The notes under the pieces: generated by a model
Seen by the model: the letters and a program-made list of their open reading frames with translations, nothing else
Databases searched by the model: none
Told to the model about the DNA's origin: nothing
Translations under genes and position numbers: made by a program
Part shown: positions 41,637-54,100 of the stretch, piece by piece
Position numbering within the stretch: position 1 is the first letter of the stretch
Layout of the letters: each line of letters starts with the position of its first letter
NCBI GenBank assembly: GCA_007644065.1
Contig: VJWN01000001.1
Coordinates: 262,340-326,339 of the forward strand
Direction: 5' to 3'
DNA length: 64,000 nt
From: Margaritispora aquatica
Lineage: Eukaryota; Ascomycota; Leotiomycetes; Helotiales; Discinellaceae

Positions 41637-44600
41637 ATGGTGAAGGAGAGCGACATATCGGCGCGTTCAAGCGTTCACGTCGCACCTCTGTCCATAAGGA
41701 AAGAAGGGTCTCGTGCATCCAGCAACGCTTCTCAGCACAGGAGGAATACTTCCTCAAGAAGTTCTACCAACACGAGGGGAGGATCAATATCCTCAGGAAG
41801 CCAGGCAAATTCGCAAATGACTCCTCCAGCGACACCCAATGGTTCTCAGGAGGACCTACATCAACATGTGGAACCTCAGCAACCAGTTTTCCACAACTTT
41901 CTGCGGGCATTTTATCCTTTTCAGCCCACGTATGCGATCTCGGATACAACGGTGACATTGCCATTGAATGAGGGAGATGTAATTTTGGTACATTCGATAC
42001 ATACAAACGGCTGGGCTGATGGCACGCTATTAGTGTCTGGGGCCCGAGGTTGGCTGCCAACAAACTACTGCGAGGCATATGATCCGGATTCCATGCGAAA
42101 CTTATTGAAAGCTTTGCTGAATTTCTGGGACCTGATGCGAAGTGGATATGTGATTGACAGTGAGATTTTTGGCAACCAGGAATTTATGCGCGGCATTATT
42201 GCAGGTGTTCGTTACCTATTGGTGAGTATTTGAAGCATGGCCAAGTGATGCTGTAATGTACTGACAGCAGACAGGAAAAATCCAACTGTCTGACACGAGA
42301 CTCGATGTTGGTGTCGACAAATGAGGGTCTGCGTAGGAACCGAAAAGCACTCTTGTCCGACTTGTCGGCGCTCGTCAAAACAGCGAAACGATTGCAAGAA
42401 TATACTGGCGCCCCACAACCGTCACAGGCCGAGGCTGACGGTGTTAACAACACGATAGACGAGATGATTTTGAAGGCTTTCAAGATTGTCACACGGGGTG
42501 TACGGTTTCTTGACGTATTGGAGGACGACATGAGGTCACGGTACACGCAAGCACCAGTCCATAAATTCATGGCAACCGTCGCAGAGGAAGTTTACAATCC
42601 GCCAACTCCTCCAGCAGAATCAACTTCGTTTGACGGGGTACAACAGATTGATTCGACTTACGACACGGCATCACGCAGGAGCTCGAGTCGCAGCTCCGGC
42701 AGCGCGCAGCGTCCCGAAGAACAAACAAATCGATTGTCATACAAACGGGCCTCGACCTCATATTCCTCCAACGCATCTACCCGACCACACTCCATGTCGA
42801 GACCAAATTCAATCCAAGTCAAGCGACAGTCTTTCTCCCATCGTCTCTCAGCATCCCTTCCTCTGGCACAACGACACAATCTGGTTTCAGAGAAGCTCAA
42901 CATCAGTCATGATACCTTTCTCTCATACTTGGGATCTTTTATCGGTCGCCTACATCTCCAGTCGCAATCGTCGGCAGACCTCATCGCAGCAGTCCGACAA
43001 TCCGTCACGGCCGGACGCGACCTCTTGAGGGTTGTCGAGATTGTCTGTGATCACGACAAGCAAAGCGCAGATGCCCTAGAAGGGTGTCGCAACGCGATGT
43101 ACGAGAAAATCAACAAATTGGTCTCAGCTGCACGAGATATCATCACTTCTAGCATAGACGAAGAAGATGTTGTTATGCCCCAGCAAAATGGGCGGCTCCT
43201 TATGGCTGCAACCGGTTGTGTTAAAGCTGCAGGAGAGTGCGTTGCAAAGACTAAATTTGTCATTGAGCGAATCGGTGATTTCGAATTCGAGTCTAATAGT
43301 CAGGGTCTTGACATTGATATAGCGTCAATAGGCGTTGTTGCTAACACAGAAGCAAGGTCATCTTTAGATGCGGCTGAAGATTCACCACCTGAGCCAGCAA
43401 GTCGACCGCCACCGCCCCCTCTCATTATCCCAAGCTATGAGAAACCTCTTCCAGAAGTTCCTATGAGCTCTTCAGCCGTTGAGGAGAATGGTGGGAAGCA
43501 GATACTCGCATCCGTGGTCGAGGATGAGGTTCCGGACAGTGCGACTACAGCTGATTCGAAGCGATCCTCAAGGGTTTCGCTTCTCCCACCGTTGCCAATT
43601 ATGGCAAGTCCGTTGATGACACAGGAAGATTACAGTCCCTCAGAAAGATCGTCGACTGGTCAAGATGGAGATTTTCAGAGCTCATTTAGAGTTGAAAGCA
43701 TTGCTGTGTCAAGCTCAGGAACAAGTAGTACATACCTTAGCAGCATGCGGGATTCCGAAACTAGTATGCTATCGCGAACCTCTACTCGAGCCACCACGCC
43801 CGATATCTCGGTATACATTCCAAGGACTCAAGCTTCCTCGTCAGATCCTACCAATACTGGTAGTCAATCTACTCTTGTTGATGATCTTGATGATGGTGAG
43901 TCAAAAATGTTGGAAAGGACCTTCGCACATGAACTGCTACACAATAAGGAAGGCCAGATTACTGGAGGCACGCTTCCCGCTCTGGTTGAGAGGTTAACCA
44001 CACATGACTCAACACCAGAATCGATATTCGTTTCCACTTTCTACTTGACGTTCCGACTTTTTGTCACACCAGTGGAGCTGGCACAGGCATTGGTGGATCG
44101 TTTTGACTATGTTGCAGAAAGTCCGCACATCGCATCTCCAGTACGATTACGGGTATACAATGTATTCAAAGGTTGGCTCGAGTCACATTGGCGCGATCTT
44201 TCGGATCACAGCGCTTTGGAGATCATTGAACCTTTCGCAAAAGATAAGCTGGGGAGGGTATTACCAACAGCCGGTCGGAGGCTGTTGGAGCTTGCCAAGA
44301 AGGTCTCGTCAAATGATGGTCCTTTGGTTCCACGACAGGTATCATCAATGGGCAAGACCTCAACATCAATTGCCCAATACATTCCAGCCGATACCCCATT
44401 ACCTCCTACAAATACAAGTAAAAGTCAATTAAACGCCTTAAAGAATTGGAAGATGGGTGGCAGCAATCCAACCATTCTCGAGTTTGATCCTTTGGAGCTG
44501 GCTCGCCAATTGACGATCAAGGAGATGAACATCTTTTGCTCGATCATGCCCGAAGAACTTCTTGGCTCGGAATGGACTAAGCGATCTGGATCCAATGCTG

Positions 44601-45346
44601 TCAATGTGCGAGCTATGTCGACTTTTTCGACAGACTTGTCCAATCTCGTGGCAGATACTATCCTTCATTACGATGATGCTAAGAAGCGAGCGACAGTCAT
44701 TAAGCATTGGATCAAAATTGCTCACAAGTGTTTGGAGCTGAATAATTATGATTCGCTGATGGCCATCATATGTTCTTTGAATTCTTCTACCATCATTCGC
44801 TTGAAGAGGACCTGGGATATTGTTTCGCAGAGGCGAAAAGATATGCTGAAGGGCCTTCAATCAATTGTGGAACCTGACAAGAACTATGCTGTCCTCCGCA
44901 GAAGGCTTCATGATCATGTCCCGCCTTGTCTACCATTCGTTGGCATGTATCTCACAGATCTTACCTTTGTGGATGCTGGAAACTCTTCTACTAGACAGCT
45001 TCCTGGTCTCAGCGAGGGCGAGGGTATCTCGGTAATCAATTTCGACAAGCATACCCGAACAGCCAAGATCATCGGTGAGCTCCAGAGATTCCAAATCCCA
45101 TACAGACTTGCAGAAGTACCTGAGTTGCAAGAGTGGATTCAGGCTCAAATCGTTCGAGTTAAGTCTTCATCAGACAATGAGAACGTCCAACAATACTATA
45201 GGAAGAGTCTACTGTTGGAGCCTCGCGAAACCCTTCAGCTACGACAAAGCCCCGAAGAGATTCAGAGTGGCCTTTCCGCTATATCCAAGGACAAGTTTGA
45301 TATATTTTCCTGGACGCACTCAAAGGAAAAGGCAGTGCTCATTTAG
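41637..45346 (+). CDS. CDC25: CDC25-type Ras guanine nucleotide exchange factor (SH3-RasGEF)
   Basis: Two exons, 41637-42221 and 42275-45346, give 1218 residues. The intron has GTGAGT and ends CAGACAG; that acceptor restores the frame (LLEKSNCL). The start MVKESDIS is the first ATG in frame. An SH3 domain lies at about residues 88-148 (LRAFYPFQP, GDVILV, NGWADG, GARGWLPTNYC), then a Ser/Pro-rich middle with PPPPP, a RasGEF_N domain at about 735-870 and the catalytic RasGEF/CDC25 domain at about 930-1170 (FDPLELARQLT, LNNYDSLMAIICSL, CLPFVGMYLTDLTF). The protein loads Ras with GTP upstream of cAMP/PKA and MAPK signalling in growth and morphogenesis. The domain order matches fungal Cdc25. Confidence 0.95.
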
Positions 45347-48300
45347 ACTCACACCATTACGGCCTACTCATAACGACTACTATCACATACACATGACACA
45401 CCCACGGCCTGTCATACACTCTCTTTACGATCGAACCCCTGATTTGATACCCACTTTGAATAGCGTTTTTAGCGAACTTTTGATTTTACAGCTTATCTCC
45501 TGGAAGGGGAACACACAACCGGCGAAATATGGCGTTTACCACGGACCGCCGGAACGGCTGGACGGAGATTATGATTGGTTTTGATATTTTTTCATGTCAG
45601 ATTTCTTTTTATCGCTGTCGCAGTGGACGCTAGCTACTTTTTTTTTTCTTGTTCGAATATTACCTGTTGCTGGTTGTCTTAATTGCCTTGCATGCTCAGG
45701 CTAAGGTTGGCCGATTGGGGTAGCCCGATGGGTGTCATTGCATTTCATGGCTTTGGCAAAGAATACGGGGTAGTTTTGGAAGAGGAGAGGTTGATATTAC
45801 TATACACATCATGGCATTGGTTGCATGGCTGGGTCACATCGGTCGATCAAACTTGTCTAGAATTGCTTCGACCATCAGATCCAAAGCACAAACGGAAGAA
45901 GGATCTCCAGCGTCCATTATTAGTCACCGTCACATCACTATACTCATTTTTCCAATCTTGCTTGCGGCTCGGCTTGGTCTTTCTACGACACTGCACACAT
46001 ATACACTTGTATTACAAAAGCATTGATGGCTGGATGGATTGGAGGGAAAGGGAAAGAAACGGGGAGAAGAGAAAAGGGATGGCGGCAACGCTGATTATAT
46101 TTGAATTTTGTACTAGCCGTTGGATGAATTGGACGGGTTGGTGGCTGACTCACTGACTGGCTTGTGTATTATGTGCCTTTTATCTGTTGCCGTTGTGGTG
46201 ATGGATGGATGTGTGTGAGCTTGAGCTTGAGGTTAGACTTCAGCTTGATGATGATATATCTTAGCTGTCTTAATTGATTGCTTATCAACTTCATTCTTTG
46301 TATTGTGCTTTTGAGATATGTGAGATTCGTGAATTGTTATCTTGGGTGTGGATGATGATTGGTGGAATTCAAGTGAGTGAGTACAGTGAATGAGTGGTGC
46401 TTGACTTAGATTTATGTGTGCGTGAGTCTCTACGCTGTTGAATTGAGGTGTTCATGGTTACAAAAATTCGCTGCTCTCAGAACTTGGAGGTGATTTCCGA
46501 TCTGGATTAGCTATATGAAGCTTAAGGTTATATACAGTATAGTGATTTTGGATGGGTTTAGTTCCCCTACTGCTCAACACTCTAGTTTCATTCATGTACT
46601 CATCACTCGAGCAATTCATTGAGGAAATATTAACCATAAAGCGAGATCCTCTGGTTTCCGAGGAGATATTGCTTCACTACTCAACCCAACCTATACGATC
46701 GTCTGGGTGAAATAGCAGACGAGACAACGTGAGCTGGGTGTGGGGTTCTCGATTGCTCGTCGATCAACCAGTGAGGGGGTGTGTGTGTGTCGATGGCTGG
46801 ATGCTGGAATGTATAGATGGTTGGGTGGTTGGAGTTTGTCTTGTGATGAGTTGATATCAGTTGTTCGTTGCTTAGGGCGTTTGAGGGTTTGAGGGGTTCA
46901 ACATGCGGTTTTGGTGTGCATTCCTCGACAGGGCGGGGTGGATTGTTGTTGCCGGTTTCATTTCGCCATTGTGAGTTGTTTGTTGTCAATTTGACTCTCG
47001 GCTCTTTTGGTATCGATTTTGTCCTTGCATTCGCTTTCGAGTTATGCTCTGAGTGTGATTTTGCCACCCAAAGGTATGTGAGGAGGTGGGGAGTCGGCTT
47101 GAGAAATGCAGAGGTCAGACAGAGGGCTAGAGATGAAGGTATAGCACTATGGTGTTTAAGGGATGAGGTGTGAGGTACTCGGCATAAGGCTATTGCATTG
47201 GCTATCTGTTCTCTTGAGTGGTGGGTAGGGTTTAATGGGCGATCATAGTTCATATACTTTGACTTTCTTTCGGTGAAGCTAGTTTGTGGAGAGGGGAGAA
47301 AGGATTGTGAAGTATGATGGATCGGTAGAGGGTCGAGAGGTGAGGAGTTGGTAAGTTGAGACGTTGCTTAAGGTTGAAGCAGTAATCGTTCAGAGGAGAT
47401 TGAGGTGTGGGGTTGGCAGTTACTTTGAAGTGATGACCGGGTGGTTTGAGGGAGGGAAGCGAGAAGCGAGTAAGTAGGTATAAATATCTGTGTGACGTGA
47501 GGTTGGAATCATGCAATACTGTTCTTCTACTGCGTAATTACGAAAATGTGAATCTTTCGTAACTACTGTTCTCTATTGGTGGGTCTAGCGCTAGACATGC
47601 AATTGAACAAGCTGGTATCTATTGTTTTGTTGTGTGAAATTGGGGCTCGTTTACTGATATTGCTTCCCATAGCGCTGCCAAGACTTAGGGGGAAGAAATC
47701 TGCTATCATCTTTCTGCTCTTACTTCAGTTGCTGTCATTTATCTGGATTGGGGTTAGAGAGGCCGTTTGAGTGATAACTAAGCACAGTAACATTGTTCGC
47801 GAATATTTCTTGTTGAGAGGTTGTACGTTGTTGAACAGTGAATATATTGGTGTTCTGCGACAAGTACTCTCCGAAAACACCCAAGTAGCTGTTGGCTAGT
47901 CCTTCGCTCATTTAGTAATGCGCTGTGCGTGTGCGCTATGGTGGTCCTCGCAAAGTAGTGGCTTTATATCTGACAGGTGAGGGAAGATCGGGCAGCACGA
48001 AAACTGGTGAAGCTGAAATCAATGCTGATCAATAGAAACAATGGTGGATTACAAAAGTGGTATTTAATTTCTTTGCTTTGATATAGCTTGGGAATCATTA
48101 TATATATACCCAGCTAAGTATACCTCGATGAGTGTACCTCTCATCAAGCCGTAGATCATATCAACAGTATGTTCTAAGAAGGTTGCCAAGTTTTGCCGTT
48201 TAAATCATGCCACTTTCATCATTAAGCTACAATATATATAATTTAGAGGCCATTTGACATCACGTATCTAATGCATTTGTATAAGTTTGAAAGGGGATAT

Positions 48301-49949
48301 GCAAGTAAAGAGCGTGGCGAGCTTTTGTTTCGAAAATTTCGAAAATAATATTGTTGTTGCCAACATTTGAAATGACTTTCCGTCAGAGAATATTGCTCTT
48401 TGTTGAGAAGGCCAACTGTTAAGCAGTTCAAAAGAAGACTTTGGAATATATCCTGAGGTATTATCTCTCGTTCATGATTTTGTACAAGCTACTTGTAGAT
48501 ATATACCTCGCAATATGACAACTTGATCTATCCTCTCATTGTCGTAAGGTTCGTTAAGTGGCACAAAACAGCTTTAAAATGCGTTTCCTATCACTCTGGA
48601 CCACTCGCTGTAGCGAGTATATCAATTTTGACCTCAATGTTGTGGGAGTCTAGGGTATTGAGCGAAAGTTAAGTTGCGAAGTGACTTCTTAGTTGACATG
48701 TGAGTTAGGACAGGTGGAATGAGAGGCAACCAAGAGCTTTAAAGACCAGGATATGGGAATTTGGTATAGAATGGCGCTATATATGGAGGAGTACTCTGTA
48801 AGCAATAAAACCACTGGAAGGTAGATGAGTTCACCGATCGTATGACGCCTTCTATGTGAGAATAGAAGGAAGCCATAATCTTGAACTTCAACATTGTGTT
48901 AGTGTCAGTGGCATTGTTGCTTCCTCGTGTGTTTTGCTCTTTATCATTAAGTGATGAGAGTAATCCAGTGAAAGAGGACGATGTTACCGAAAGACTCGGT
49001 GTCAACACTGTTGATCAGTCTTCACTGCTGTCATTCTATCTCTCATCCCAAAGCATCCTCCGATACGGCTAAAAAAGGCCCCTCTATCCCGCTTAAAAAT
49101 ACAAACCGCACCATGCCTTGTAAATTTTCCAACTAGGATCAAATGAGTTACTCGTGAAGTCGCATCGTCGGCTTTACTAGTCTGCTCGTATTCCAGGGCC
49201 TGGTTGCAAAAAGTTGTGTGATGGAGTCCTGAGAGGGTTCAACAACGTGCTTTATACTACATCGTAGCACATTCAATTGGTGCTCAACAGAAACTCAACT
49301 TTGAAAAAGTCTGGATCTATCTTGACAAGCTGATGTGACCAAAAATAACGAAGACTTGGATACAAAATGCTTTGCGGTGAGAAAGCATGGATCAAGAAAG
49401 CTTCGAGACTGTCCACATCTGTTTATGGGAAAGCGATCGAGGTGCAGAAACTAGCTTCAAATATCATGTCTAAATATGACAAAAAGCCAAATAATTTGCT
49501 GCTTACTTTTACATGGGGTGAAGTTGGGCTTACCGTACTAAGTTTTATAGTTACAACTCAAACATCTCCCTCAGCTACTTGTACTACTGTCAGTTAACTA
49601 TGTTGCCCATGTGGTCATTCCATCGGGTTTCTCAATGGCTCACTTCCACCAGCCTTCAAACAAACGGATCCAAATGTTACCCTTCTGTCTTCACGGAATC
49701 TCGTTGTAGTCCTCGTGGTCAGCTTTCCGCATGGGTCTACATAAAGTTTTTCTGGGGATGATATTAGTAATGATCTGGTCGTCGAAGGTGTATTTATGCT
49801 CCTGCAAAGCTGAAGACAGAGTAATGTAATTATCTTAAATTCACTTCACGTCTTACAGGCCATTTTTAGCCACACCGGCCAAACACTGCCCCAGTGGCTT
49901 ATTTATGTGCCTGGTATGAGTCTCTCCAATCAAGCAACATTTCCCACCA
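45347..49949. other. Gene-poor intergenic region downstream of the RasGEF gene
   Basis: No supported gene. The 190-codon minus-strand ORF at 46681-47253 is Pro/His/Thr-rich with no recognisable motif and its antisense is also open. 47900-48700 is notably AT-rich. A second Copia-gag-like scrap lies at 49740-49850 (separate entry). Confidence 0.55.
49740..49850 (-). mobile_element. Second decayed Copia gag-like fragment
   Basis: On the minus strand about 49835-49765 reads YITLSSALQEHKYTFDDQII followed by TNII, with stops nearby. TFDDQI is shared with the fragment at 35.6 kb, and the DNA there (rc of ATGATCTGGTCNTCGAANGT) is near-identical over about 20 bp. This is consistent with two remnants of one element family. 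Confidence 0.35.
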
Positions 49950-51133
49950 TCAGAACCCATTCGAGCTGTCACGCCCGTCGCCATGTGGTCTAGGCACCTG
50001 AAGCGATCCATTGAAGCGCTCTTCCACCCACTCCCTTATCGGCTCAAACTTCCGGCACGTATGCACGACATCCGCCTTCACATATCCATGGTGATATCCC
50101 TCGAACCACACGATGGGCGTCACGGCTGTGTTTCCGAAGCACATGATAGCTTGACGGATGTGGTTGATGCAATGCTCTGTGAGACATATTAGCAAATGTG
50201 TGAAAAAGTTAAGAGAGGAGAGGGGGCTCTGTAGTACCTAGGTGAACTGGACCGTGGATTCGGGTTTCGGGGTAGTAATCTCTGCGTAGGGCTTGACGGA
50301 TTTGATTCTGGGGATATCAGTATAGGTTCGAAATGTGAGGAGGGGATATACCAAGCAGTGAAGCTGATGAAACATATCAAGCCTGTTGCAGAATTTCGTT
50401 AGCACAATTACTGTCTCCCAAGCACAACTCCATGCCAACAATCAAGCATCCCATTATTGATAAAAAGCCGCACTCACCCAGCAGTGAAACCAGACCGATC
50501 GTGATCTCTATAAGCATCAACATCATCGCCCCACAACTTCTTCGCCTCGTCCTCGGAAACGCTAAAGTATCGACCCCAGAGTATATCATGCCAGGCCTTG
50601 TCAATCGCTGGGCTTGGCTCTCCAGTATACATCAGTTCACCGGGTTGAGTGACCAGGAACTCCACTCCATCTTCAACGCGGAAGTCAACGGGTGTGGTGA
50701 ATCTGCGTTCTTCCAGTTGGATGAGTGAAGATGGGACTGCGCGAGCTTAATATTAGTATTGCTTCTCAGAGGCATAAGATGAGCGACCAGGAAACGCACG
50801 TAGACTTTCGCCCTTGTAACCTTTCTCATACGAGAACTGCGACTCAACTGGAGCTGCTGTGATATTGGCTGGGGCTGGAACTGGAACTGGACACGGAGCA
50901 CATTGAACGCTCGGCACTGGCTGGCTCTGAAGCAGCATCACACTCGGCACCAGCGCACCAGAGCAGAAGAAGAACAGCGCCCAAAGAGCATTCAACCAGC
51001 TCAATGACCTCATCCAGCTCCGACAGCGTCCTCCCTCGCCATTTCTGTCCTGCGACTCGTCGTCGATGGACGCGATGTCCTCTTTTGACCCATTGGGTAT
51101 CGCATCGTACGTGTGCGGCATTATGGGCAGCAT
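49950..51133 (-). CDS. UstYa-family (DUF3328) oxidase-like membrane protein
   Basis: Five exons join in frame: 51133-50800, 50736-50478, 50382-50352, 50307-50238 and 50176-49950, giving 306 residues. A cytosolic N-terminus is followed by one membrane anchor (about residues 45-68) and a Pro-rich stem. Both family signatures are present: HQLHC (203-207) and HLEHC (230-234), the second created by splicing across the 50237-50177 intron, followed by INHIRQAIMC and the conserved tail with WFEGYHHGY and HTCRKFEPIREW. UstYa-type proteins catalyse oxidative cyclisation in fungal RiPP and related pathways (ustiloxin, cyclochlorotine). No precursor peptide, tyrosinase, peptidase or synthase gene is visible nearby, so the substrate is unknown. 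The start could instead be the ATG at 51121. Confidence 0.88.
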
Positions 51134-54100
51134 GTGGCGGGGTGGACCGGATGGGCAAGAGCGAGAAGACGTCTTGACATGACGGGATAACAAGAGATCT
51201 GCGAGCTGCACGTCAGAAGGTATACCCCCTGGAAAAAGCAAGGGAAAATTGAGATCTAGAATCCCGATTTGAGGTATGGTGTTTTAGACATTCGATTCTG
51301 CAGGTGCGGGTGGCGCTGAGACTGGGCTGAAAAAGCAAGTCTGTAGATGGGACGACCGAGTATTTATTGCTCCAGATGTCGTCACGTATCCAAAAATCTT
51401 TGGGCAATGCCTCTTTGTATTGCAGTCAGTTATTGGGAATTGCATTTTCCGTGTTGAGTTGTCGTATGTGCTCAATGAACATCCTCGCTTATTTCTTGTT
51501 TTCACATGAGAACTCGTTGGAGCCGGGCAGGCCTGAGATAGCAACGCCGCATGCTTTAGAGTCCATGGAACGATAACGTGAAGCTCTGTAAGATGGCGCA
51601 AATTGTATGATAAGGGCATGTTAATCGCCTTTGGATTGAGAGACTCGTAATAACTGAGTTTCTGTAACTAAGAGCAAATAGGAATGGGTCTTTGATTAAA
51701 AACAGTAAGATCACCTCTAAAAAGTGTTCCTGAAGCATAGAAGTCCTACAACAACATTTCTCCATTTCCATTTGTGTGTTGCATCAATCACCAGCTTGGT
51801 TTTTTTGCAGCTGTAGACGTAATTACATATACTGAATGAAGCCTTGTTGAGAAGAGTCGTATGCTGAAACGCCCTTCAATGCTAGTGGGTAGATTGGGAA
51901 TACGAAAAGGATGAAATTGACAGCAGTGTGAGAGGTGGTAGCAAAAGCACAAGATGAGAATGTTTACATGTCTCTCCAAAATACAAACAAGAATTGTACC
52001 ACACTTCTGGTTAACTTTAAACTATGATTTAGTTCTTCCGGAGAGGACGTATGAACCATATCTCTCTCGTTATCGCTCTTGAACAACCGCTAATGAAATA
52101 AAATAGAACAGGTAGCAAGAATCATATAAATAGTGAGTTTCAGGTGGATATAAACTCACGAGCTTAGCTTTGTATTCGAATAGAAGATCTATGTCACCAG
52201 TCTTGCTGGACAGGTTGAGGAAGATGAATTCTCCACAGCTTCATACAATGCTTGGGACCTTCGAAGGCAGATTTCTATGATGCTCAATTTCATAGGACGA
52301 CATCATCATGGCAAACTCGACCACGCAGGCCCCAACGGTATCGACAGAGGCTATAGATGTAAGGATCTGTGAGAGTCAGCGAAGGCATCTCATAAACTAC
52401 TCCACCAATAGCTCATATATTGAGAATTTGCAACTGACGTAACTAACGATACTGGATGTATTTGCGGACTGTTTGAATAAGTGCCTGAGATTGAAGAATT
52501 TGCAGTGTTGTTGTCCAGCTCTGGGATGATAGCAAGATATGGTAAGGGAATGAGAGTGTAGCAATCACCATGACTTTGCGGCAACCATTAGAGTTCTCTT
52601 GATATCTTGAATTAACGATCAGATCCAGGAGAAAATATTTCTCCAAGCGCAGCAATATGCAACTAGTTCTTGTCAAAAAATGGGGGTTTCTTCCCAAGAC
52701 TCCACTACGCGGCTTTTGATTCTTCGCAAAGAATGGACATGTCTCGCGCCATGATGATTCAGCTGTGTATTGAATCGATACACAGCTGAGAGGTGGATAT
52801 TCATAGTATCCATTGTGGCGCAAGATTGATGCGTCAAGTTGTCTTTGATTCATCAATGGTGGGAACCGACGAACACTTCCCAATAGCCAATTATACAACA
52901 GATCTCCCTACGATTCAAACCCTTCGATTATCGCGAGTTTGCCGTGTCATTTTGACACACTCGCTAAGATAAGAACGAACAGTCGTTCCTTGAACTTCAT
53001 TTCCACTGACTACGTGGTCAGAGAATACCCAGAGATAAGGTACCGCAAGTACGCAAAAACACAACACACGACAGAAGCTCCATTGTAAACACAATAGATA
53101 AAAAAACCACAGACAGTTCATTCATCGCTTGATTAAGAAGGATTACTGATCAGTAACTTGCACATAGCCTCAGCTACCTTATCCCCACTCTAGACCGAGA
53201 AGACGACAGGCAGCCAATCTCACCTACAATTAGATTCTCAACGAATAGCAAAAATACCACCCACAAGTGTAAAGCCAAAGACAAGAATCCAAAAACTTGC
53301 CAATGCCAATATGAATGATTATGGTTTGTGGAGTAATCATTGAAGATTTTCACGATCCCCGGGGCTCCGGATTGAGATCGATCGACATATACAATAGCCG
53401 ACCATCCATCCGAACATGATATGATCATGAACGCGAGAATAGGTGTATCAAAACCCTGTCCTGGGTCGTTTTCAGGATCCAATTCTTTCTTGTCAATCAC
53501 TTGATTTGCATCATTTCCACCAAGCTGCACATCGAGTCAAGAAAAACATCTTCAAACATTTGCCGAAAATTGCCCGTGGCGGATGAATCGTGAACTCTCG
53601 GCACAGAATACCAGTCTTGGAGATCCATCTCATGTCGAGACCGTTGGTATTGGTCTTCTACTTGAATGCAGAGTCTTAGTATTGATATCTAGCCTCGGCA
53701 GCTGAACAATTGACTAAATTGTGACCCAAAGCGGTTCTAGCAAGCCCCCTCGCTTCAGGTGACAAATGTTTGATGTTCATGTTTAACTTTGCGATTTCAC
53801 AACTTGAGAAATCATAAACGACACACGAAAGTAAGACCTGGCAATAAGCATTTTGATACCAAACTTGGAGGGCTATCGCAGTATTTAAACACTGAGTCCG
53901 AGTTGAACGTGCGGCTCTCTGGTTGCGAAAATAGATTTTGAAATTGCAGATGCTTGTATGCAAGTAACTTACCGGCGCTTACTTGAATCTACCTAGATCC
54001 TTCACTTTGTACCTGGGTCCTGGGTTTGAGACGCTAGAGCTTAGCTCTCATGCTAATGGCACAAAACCACTCATTAGCTTTTTGTTAGAGCAGAGAAAAT

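Noticed and set aside
46681..47253. 190-codon minus-strand ORF
   Set aside because: Pro/His/Thr-biased, no motif, antisense also open, no good start context or splice structure.
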